NCBI GenBank assembly: GCA_000375685.1
Contig: AQVQ01000018.1
Span: 1-20,720, forward strand
Length of the DNA stretch: 20,720 nucleotides
Source of the DNA: a crenarchaeote SCGC AAA261-N23
Lineage (GTDB): Archaea; Thermoproteota; Thermoprotei; Gearchaeales; Gearchaeaceae
Direction: 5' to 3'
Shown piece by piece: positions 15,313-20,720 of the stretch. The position numbers and the translations under genes are program-made. The notes under the pieces were generated by a model. That model was not told the origin of the DNA, made no database searches, and saw nothing but the letters and a program-made list of their open reading frames with translations. How positions within the stretch are numbered: position 1 is the stretch's first letter; every line of letters starts with the position of its first letter.

Positions 15313-15447
15313 ATGAATTATGAAGAAAAAAGCAATTTATGCTTATCCAAGGAAATGTTTGTACCTAAAATGCTAAATATTAAGTTAGCCAAGATCAAAA
15401 ACCTAGAATTAAAGAAAAAGAATAATTCAATATATCTTTATTTTTAA
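15313..15447 (+). CDS. Hypothetical 44-codon ORF (right)
   Basis: Mirror copy of 5460-5326, Lys/Leu/Asn-rich, converging on the HpaB stop at 15455. Its identity with the left copy is no evidence of selection, because the whole arm is identical. Confidence 0.15.
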   Translation: MNYEEKSNLCLSKEMFVPKMLNIKLAKIKNLELKKKNNSIYLYF

Positions 15448-15454
15448 AACTTTG

Positions 15455-16855
15455 TTATTGTGGATCATTTAATATATTCTTAATCAAATTTTCAGCCTCT
15501 GAATAATCATAACTTCTATATAATTCAATTTTGCTTGCTTCCATCGAACCTTCAGCGTGTAACATCAAAGTCATAAGGTAACCTGTTAAAGGACTACAAG
15601 AAATTTCCTTTGCCAGCCTTATGGCTTTTACCCTTTCTTCTCCTTCTACAGCTCCCCTTAAATACTTAATTAAGTTTTTTCCCTCCTCACTTTCAAAATC
15701 CTCTCGAGAAGGTAATGTTGAAATAATCCCTCCAGCAATGTCTATTAAATTTTTTATCATATTATGAAAATTCATATTAGCAAACAATTTTCCTACATTA
15801 ACTATTATTGGATTAGGAATTGCGAGACCCTCAATGTATATTGGATTAATTGCGGCAGCAATAGCGCAGCTTCTCAATATTTCTTTATATGTAATCATAT
15901 CAATTATATTATCCCTTACATGTTTTTCATTTTCAATTCCATTCGAACGAGCTACAAGTATTGAGGAACCTATGATTAAGTTCATCATAGCAGATCTGTA
16001 AGATAAAGCGGTGAATCTATGATAGGTTGCAAATAAGTTTGCCAAAAATCCTGCATATTCATATTCTTTGAATAAAAACACTCTATCCCAAGGAACAAAT
16101 ACATCTTCAAAGATTGTTAATGTTTCAAATTCATAATCTTTCTTGCTTATTACTGCACTTGTATTTCCTTCAACTTCATCTATAGGCCTGATATATAGTT
16201 TTAAGCCAGACGTATTAACAGGTAAAGCAAACGAAATTGCGTAATCTCTATCATTATCTTTCATAGTTCTTGTAGGTATTACAATTATCTCATCAGAAAC
16301 TGCTGATTGTGTGGTATGAGCCTTCGCTCCCCTAACTATGATCCCATCACTTTTTGTAGCCACTACCCTAAGATACATATCTGGGTCAACTTGTTCAAAA
16401 GGTCTCTTACTTCTATCACCCTTTACATCTGTTTGAGCTAAAGCAATCGTTAAATCTTCTTTCACAATTTTTTCAAAATATTTTTTAGTTCTTTCATAAT
16501 AATTTGTACCAAATTTTTTATCCACAGTCTTTGTGGTTATAAGAAGAGCAAATAAAGCATCGCTTCCCACAGCTTGTGAAATGTTAAAAATTCCATTGCA
16601 ATACATAGTTAGATCATAAATGAGCTTATATCTTTCTAATAAATCTTGAGAAGAAACAGGAATTTTAAAAAATCTGCTAATTTTTCCAAACTGTGGATCT
16701 TCGTAAGTTCTGTTAGAATATTCATACAATTTTGCTGCATGCATGGCAGCAATTTTCAAAGTAGGATGTAAAGCAATATTATCAATAATCCTTCCTCTAT
16801 AGTATACTTTTCTTCCATCACTTATCGATTTAAGAAAATCCTCTTTTGTCCTCAT
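15455..16855 (-). CDS. 4-hydroxyphenylacetate 3-monooxygenase (HpaB)-like flavin hydroxylase (right copy)
   Basis: Identical 466-residue copy of 3918-5318: QTDVKGDRS, RGAKAHTT, TYHRF and NMNFH blocks present, iron-sulfur cysteines of the dehydratase branch absent. A TATA-like box lies about 25 nt before the ATG at 16855. Two identical copies of a substrate-hydroxylating enzyme would raise flux through the first oxidative step if both are transcribed. Confidence 0.85.
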   Translation of the reverse strand: MRTKEDFLKSISDGRKVYYRGRIIDNIALHPTLKIAAMHAAKLYEYSNRTYEDPQFGKISRFFKIPVSSQDLLERYKLIYDLTMYCNGIFNISQAVGSDALFALLITTKTVDKKFGTNYYERTKKYFEKIVKEDLTIALAQTDVKGDRSKRPFEQVDPDMYLRVVATKSDGIIVRGAKAHTTQSAVSDEIIVIPTRTMKDNDRDYAISFALPVNTSGLKLYIRPIDEVEGNTSAVISKKDYEFETLTIFEDVFVPWDRVFLFKEYEYAGFLANLFATYHRFTALSYRSAMMNLIIGSSILVARSNGIENEKHVRDNIIDMITYKEILRSCAIAAAINPIYIEGLAIPNPIIVNVGKLFANMNFHNMIKNLIDIAGGIISTLPSREDFESEEGKNLIKYLRGAVEGEERVKAIRLAKEISCSPLTGYLMTLMLHAEGSMEASKIELYRSYDYSEAENLIKNILNDPQ

Positions 16856-16875
16856 CAACTTTATTTAACAGAAAA

Positions 16876-16885
16876 AATATTTAAG
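16876..16885 (-). promoter_or_regulatory. TATA-like box of the HpaB gene (right)
   Basis: Mirror of 3888-3897, at leaderless spacing from the ATG at 16855. Confidence 0.5.
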
Positions 16886-17076
16886 ATTAACTAATATCAG
16901 ATATCTCTAAATTAATAAGAACTTTATATGTTAAAAATATATTAGATTAATTATATAAGCAATTTTTAAAATATAAAATTAATTAGAAAAGTTCTAAAAT
17001 ATTAAAAATTCAATTAAATAGATTATATTACTTTAACGCAATCAAACAATATGCAATTTCTGTGTATATTTAGCGA

Positions 17077-18102
17077 TTATAAATTAGGAATTACTTTTTT
17101 AGCACAAAGTTCTGAAGCATATACGCAATCTTCAGGTCTTGTTAAAGGAACTAAGATAAAGTATTTTACTCCTGCTCTTATATATTCGCGAAGTTTTTCA
17201 GCGCACTCTTCAGGAGTACCAATGGGGAATGGAAGTTCTTCTTTTAATTTCTCAAAAGGTACTTCCAGTTTTAGTGCTTCCTGAAAAGCTTTCATAGCAA
17301 CTTCTCTTGAAAAAGGAATCCTTCCAAAAAAATTGAATTCTGGTCTCTTAAGTATTAACGAATAAAATTTCACTGATAATTCATACATTCTTTTAACATC
17401 TTGATCTTTTTCAGCTACACATATGTACATGAATATGCTTGGTACAATTTTATCAGAATCTCGACCTAAACTTTTTGCATGTTCTCTAAGGAAATTAAGA
17501 TTTTTGCTATAATTTTCTGGACCGTTTGGTAAAGGAATCCAGCCTTCTCCTAATTCTGCAGTTACCTTTAATGACGTGATAGAATTTGCACCTATCCATA
17601 TCGGAGGATGGGGCTTTTGAACAGGTTTCAAATCGAGAATTGCATGATTAAATGTATAAAACTCTCCTTTGTAACTTACACTTTCTTGAGTCCAAAGTTT
17701 TTTAATCAACATTATAGCCTCTTTCATTCTCGCTATTGGTTTATCCCAATTTATTCCGAATGGATCAAGATTCATCGATTCACCTGGACCTACTCCAAGT
17801 ATTGTTCTTCCTCCTGACAATATATCTACAGTTGCAACAATTTGAGCGAGTGTTTCTGGATGTCTTCTATGCGTATCAGATACTGCTGTTCCTAATTTTA
17901 TGTTCTTAGTTTTAACAGCAAGTGCTGCTAACATACTCCATGCATCTAAAGCATGAAACCTTTTTACACCTACCGCTACTACATGATCTGATAACCATAT
18001 TCCGTCCAAATCGTTATTTTCGCATATTTCAGCCACTTTAAAAATTATTTCAGCAGGATACAAGTTTGGAGCAAGTCCAAACTTGACTTCTTTATTTTCC
18101 AT
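17077..18102 (-). CDS. Luciferase-like (LLM) flavin/F420 oxidoreductase 1 (right copy)
   Basis: Identical to the copy at 2671-3696: 341 residues from the ATG at 18102, with GIWLSDH, DTHRRHPETLAQ and GVGPGES. A TTG start at 18138 would lengthen it by 12 residues but is not favoured. The gene is followed by the 221-nt AT-rich HpaB promoter region. Confidence 0.85.
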   Translation of the reverse strand: MENKEVKFGLAPNLYPAEIIFKVAEICENNDLDGIWLSDHVVAVGVKRFHALDAWSMLAALAVKTKNIKLGTAVSDTHRRHPETLAQIVATVDILSGGRTILGVGPGESMNLDPFGINWDKPIARMKEAIMLIKKLWTQESVSYKGEFYTFNHAILDLKPVQKPHPPIWIGANSITSLKVTAELGEGWIPLPNGPENYSKNLNFLREHAKSLGRDSDKIVPSIFMYICVAEKDQDVKRMYELSVKFYSLILKRPEFNFFGRIPFSREVAMKAFQEALKLEVPFEKLKEELPFPIGTPEECAEKLREYIRAGVKYFILVPLTRPEDCVYASELCAKKVIPNL

Positions 18103-18505
18103 AACTTTAAATATGTAGCCAAAGTTAAAAATTTGCAAGTGATTTAATCAAATTCGATCAGCTTTTACGATTAGTAATTGAAAAATGTAAATATTCGTCG
18201 AAGTATATGGAAGTCCATTGTGTATTTGCTTTTATATAACTAAGAAATGTTAAGTATCTGGCAGTTATTTCTTTTATTCTTCTTTGTTATACAGATAGAA
18301 AACATATCTATATCAGATTTTTCAATTGTTATATTTTTAATGCATAATCTTTAGCATAATGAATATGGTCGTATATTGAAAAACATGATAATTATTATCT
18401 TTAAAAACAAATTAAAGAAGAACATGAGAATATCAAGAAAAATTTTATAAGAAATTTAATGTTACGTATGAATAATGCGAAAAATGTATCAATTCTTTAG
18501 TTTAA
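18103..18505. other. Long AT-rich intergenic region, promoter of LLM gene 1 (right)
   Basis: Mirror of 2268-2670, with the dyad GATAATAATTATC at 18387-18399 and a weak TATA-like run at 18124-18133. No gene is seen. Confidence 0.5.
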
Positions 18506-19654
18506 TTAAATTAAAGAATCAGGATTTTCTAAGATCTCTTTAATTTTATTAAGGAATTTTGCCGGTGTTACTCCATCAAATGCTCTATGATCCCACCCTA
18601 GTACTAGCTTTAAATAAGGCAAGTTGACAATCGAGTTTTCTGTCATTGTAAGTCTATAATAAATCGACCCTACACCCAATATTGCTGTTTGAGGATAATT
18701 TATGATAGGCATGAATTCTTGGATATTATACATTCCAAGATTAGATATAGTAAAGGATGCATCTGATAAATCTTCAAGTGTTAACGTTTTCTCTTTAGCT
18801 TTTATAATAAGTTCGTTTCTTTTTTTACTTATTTCATATATACTCTTTTTGTCAGCATTTTTGATAACTGGTACAACTAAACCATAATCAGTTCCTATTG
18901 CTAAACCTATATTTATATCGCTCAAAATTTTTAATTCATCATTTATTAGATGAGAATTAAACATAGAGTATTCTTTTAGTGCTATAGCGGTGGCCTTAAT
19001 TATTATATCAGTATAGGTAATATCGATATTTTCTTTTTCTAATCTTTTTTTAAATTCAACTAATTTTTCGGCATTTATTTCTGTTATATAGTGAACATGG
19101 GGTATTTTCTGCCAACTTTCGAACATCCTTTTTCCCATTCTTTTTCTTATCACTTCTCTGAAATCAACAGTTGCTGCTTCTTTTGATCTTATATGTCTTA
19201 AAACATCTTCTTCAGTTATTATTCCATCAGGACCTGTTCCTTTTACTTCTGCAAGATTTATTCCTTTTTCAATTGCTAATTTCCTAGCCTTTGGTGTCGC
19301 TCTTATCTTAAAGCTTGACACGGTCTGTTGAATAGGAGTTGTTCTTTGCTCAATTTTTTCTTCTTTTTCTTCAATTTTACTATAAGATGTAATTGTTTGT
19401 TCTTCGCCGAGTTCACTCTTTTCTCCTACTACAGCCAGAGGTTCTCCAACTTTAACCCTATCTCCTTCTTTTGCCATTTTTCTTAGCAAATATCCGTTAA
19501 CAGGTGATTGAATTTCGACTATCGCTTTCTCAGTTTCAATGAGTAGTATATTTTCGCCTTCTTTCACCACTTCACCAGTATTTTTTAACCAGTTTAGAAT
19601 GGTGGCTTCTTCCATTGTAAGACCTAACTTAGGAAGTCTAATAATAGTTGCCAT
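18506..19654 (-). CDS. Lipoyl-dependent 2-oxoacid dehydrogenase E2 acyltransferase (right copy)
   Basis: Identical to the copy at 1119-2267, with lipoyl Lys43, the subunit-binding domain, and catalytic His356/Asp360 in DHRAFDG. It starts 3 nt after the stop of the right acyl-CoA dehydrogenase, which here is not truncated within the window, so this is the more likely intact operon. E1 and E3 partners, if linked, would lie beyond 20720. Confidence 0.9.
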   Translation of the reverse strand: MATIIRLPKLGLTMEEATILNWLKNTGEVVKEGENILLIETEKAIVEIQSPVNGYLLRKMAKEGDRVKVGEPLAVVGEKSELGEEQTITSYSKIEEKEEKIEQRTTPIQQTVSSFKIRATPKARKLAIEKGINLAEVKGTGPDGIITEEDVLRHIRSKEAATVDFREVIRKRMGKRMFESWQKIPHVHYITEINAEKLVEFKKRLEKENIDITYTDIIIKATAIALKEYSMFNSHLINDELKILSDINIGLAIGTDYGLVVPVIKNADKKSIYEISKKRNELIIKAKEKTLTLEDLSDASFTISNLGMYNIQEFMPIINYPQTAILGVGSIYYRLTMTENSIVNLPYLKLVLGWDHRAFDGVTPAKFLNKIKEILENPDSLI

Positions 19655-19657
19655 AAA

Positions 19658-20720
19658 CTAAAAGGAACGAGGCAGCTCTAATACATGCGTTCCAATATAA
19701 TGAAGTATCATTTCCCGAGTCACAGGTGCTACCATTCCTAACCTACTATCCCTCCATAACCTTTCAACTGTCATTTCTTCACTAAATCCTAATCCTCCAT
19801 GAACCTGTATGGCTATATCAGTAGCTTTATGTCCTGCTTTAGCAGCGAAATATAATGCAGAATTAGATGCTTCGCCTATTTTTCTAGAATCTTTGCTTTC
19901 GTCGTAAACTTTTGCAGCTCTGTATACCATAAGTCTTGCAGCATCTAATTCAATTTTTGCTTCAGCTAAAGCAAATTGGATAGCCTGATTACTGCCTATT
20001 GGTCTACCGAAGGATATCCTCTCTTTCGCATATTTTACAGCCCTTTCTAATGCTTGATAACCTGTCCCCACTTCCATGGCTGCAGTTATTATCCTTTCTA
20101 AGTTCAACAAATCTAATAACATATAAAAGCCTTCTCCAACATTCCCTATTCTATATTCATCGGGTACCACAACATTATCTAGGAAGATTTCAAATGAGCT
20201 TAAACATCGCATACTTAGCTTCTTTATCTTTTTAGTTCTAATTCCTTTAGCCTTTGTTGGAATTAAAAACAAAGTGATTCCCTGATGCCTCTTCTGCACT
20301 TTTTCTATTGGAGTTGTTCTTGTAACGGTTAGCATGTAGTCAGCCATATGAAAACCAGTAATCCACATTTTACTTCCGTTTATTATCCATTCATCTCCTT
20401 CTTTTACTGCAAATGTTTTTATTGCAGGAGTATCAATACCTGCTACAGGTTCCGTTAATCCTATTGAAACTATCATCCCTTTAGCCAATTTAGGTAAAAA
20501 TTCCTCTTTCTGCTTTTTTGTTCCGTATTTTATCAAAGCTTCTGAACCAAAGCATGGCCCTAAATTATAAAGATTTCCTGCTGAATATCCACATAATCTC
20601 GAAATCGTTTCAACAACCAATACAATTTGCATAGCACTTAGTCCTGCTCCACCATATTCTACAGGCACATTTATTCCTGCCCATCCATACTTGCGAAAAT
20701 AATGGAAAATTGCTTTTATG
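19658..20720 (-). CDS. Acyl-CoA dehydrogenase, right copy, open at the window edge
   Basis: The frame is open through the window end: before VEYGGAG it reads HYFRKYGWAGINVP, the normal family sequence for this region, and continues to base 20719. A GTG at 20668 is therefore internal and not the start. 353 codons are visible, and about 30-40 N-terminal residues should lie outside. FAD-dependent alpha-beta oxidation of an acyl-CoA is expected. The family's MCAD-type Glu position, in the segment after RDSRLG, is Pro. An LER Glu in LLNLERIITAA, at the position used by isovaleryl-CoA and long-chain dehydrogenases, is the likely catalytic base, which hints at a branched-chain or long-chain substrate. 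It pairs with the E2 gene. Confidence 0.85.
   Translation of the reverse strand, partial: IKAIFHYFRKYGWAGINVPVEYGGAGLSAMQIVLVVETISRLCGYSAGNLYNLGPCFGSEALIKYGTKKQKEEFLPKLAKGMIVSIGLTEPVAGIDTPAIKTFAVKEGDEWIINGSKMWITGFHMADYMLTVTRTTPIEKVQKRHQGITLFLIPTKAKGIRTKKIKKLSMRCLSSFEIFLDNVVVPDEYRIGNVGEGFYMLLDLLNLERIITAAMEVGTGYQALERAVKYAKERISFGRPIGSNQAIQFALAEAKIELDAARLMVYRAAKVYDESKDSRKIGEASNSALYFAAKAGHKATDIAIQVHGGLGFSEEMTVERLWRDSRLGMVAPVTREMILHYIGTHVLELPRSF
20665..20686. other. Outer-boundary patch differing between arms (right form)
   Basis: 22 nt that encode normal acyl-CoA dehydrogenase sequence (within GWAGINVP). The left arm has 13 nt instead (96-108). TATTCCTGC occurs at 20672-20680 and also at 93-101 on the same plus strand, that is, in the opposite sense to the rest of the inverted repeat. 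This points to template switching on the left. Confidence 0.7.

Larger units (their letters stand above)
14725..15454. other. Long gap between M24 and HpaB genes (right)
   Basis: Mirror of 5319-6048. It holds the dispersed repeat (14970-15103), plus-strand frames of 36 and 44 codons (14976-15086, 15313-15447), the hairpin at 15284-15308 and the M24 TATA-like box. Otherwise there is nothing recognisable. Confidence 0.5.
11340..20664 (-). repeat. Right arm of 9.3-kb inverted repeat
   Basis: Reverse complement of 109-9433 with a constant coordinate sum of 20773. Outside it, 20665-20686 (22 nt) differs from the left arm's 96-108 (13 nt). Matching then resumes at 20687-20720 against 62-95 and stops only because the window ends. 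Confidence 0.97.

Noticed and set aside
20666..20668. GTG start for the right acyl-CoA dehydrogenase
   Set aside because: The frame continues upstream with normal family sequence to the window edge, so the GTG is an internal Val codon.
1..20720. CRISPR arrays, tRNA or rRNA genes
   Set aside because: No regularly spaced short direct repeats and no cloverleaf or rRNA-like GC-rich stretches were seen on either strand.

Overview
The window looks archaeal and most likely comes from a hyperthermophilic crenarchaeon of the Sulfolobales type. The DNA is AT-rich, with AGA/AGG and ATA common. No Shine-Dalgarno sequences precede the starts. Several genes have a TATA-like box about 25-33 nt before the start codon, as in leaderless or short-leader archaeal genes. 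The gene families (luciferase-like flavin enzymes, HpaB-type hydroxylase, lipoyl E2, acyl-CoA dehydrogenase, zinc alcohol dehydrogenase, MHS-type transporter) suit a heterotroph of that group. The genus cannot be decided from this sequence.

The main structure is one giant inverted duplication. Bases 109-9433 reappear as the reverse complement in 11340-20664: every mirrored position sums to 20773, so there are no indels over 9325 bp, and I found no substitution in anything I compared. The arms flank a unique 1906-bp loop (9434-11339). Each arm carries the same seven genes, all reading toward the loop: acyl-CoA dehydrogenase, E2 acyltransferase, LLM flavin oxidoreductase 1, HpaB-like monooxygenase, M24 peptidase-like protein, LLM flavin oxidoreductase 2 and zinc alcohol dehydrogenase (ADH).

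The arms differ only at their ends. At the inner end, the left arm runs into the natural 3' part of ADH (intact gene, 8732-9781). The right arm breaks off after ADH codon 234 and continues in frame into a nearly complete MFS transporter encoded in the loop, giving a 675-codon ADH-MFS chimera (12041-10014). At the outer end, a 13-nt patch on the left replaces a 22-nt patch on the right, and the left acyl-CoA dehydrogenase has lost its N-terminal part. The right copy stays open to the window edge.

Functionally the arm reads as a catabolic cassette: an import candidate (MFS), flavin-dependent oxygenation (HpaB-like and two LLM proteins), alcohol or aldehyde oxidation (ADH), and CoA-thioester chemistry (E2, acyl-CoA dehydrogenase). 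The substrate is unknown; an aromatic or branched-chain acid is a reasonable inference. The rearrangement doubles the dosage of the cassette and places the transporter behind a copy of the ADH promoter. A diverged repeat of about 134 nt occurs once in each arm and once in the loop. An assembly or amplification chimera could produce the same picture and has to be ruled out first.
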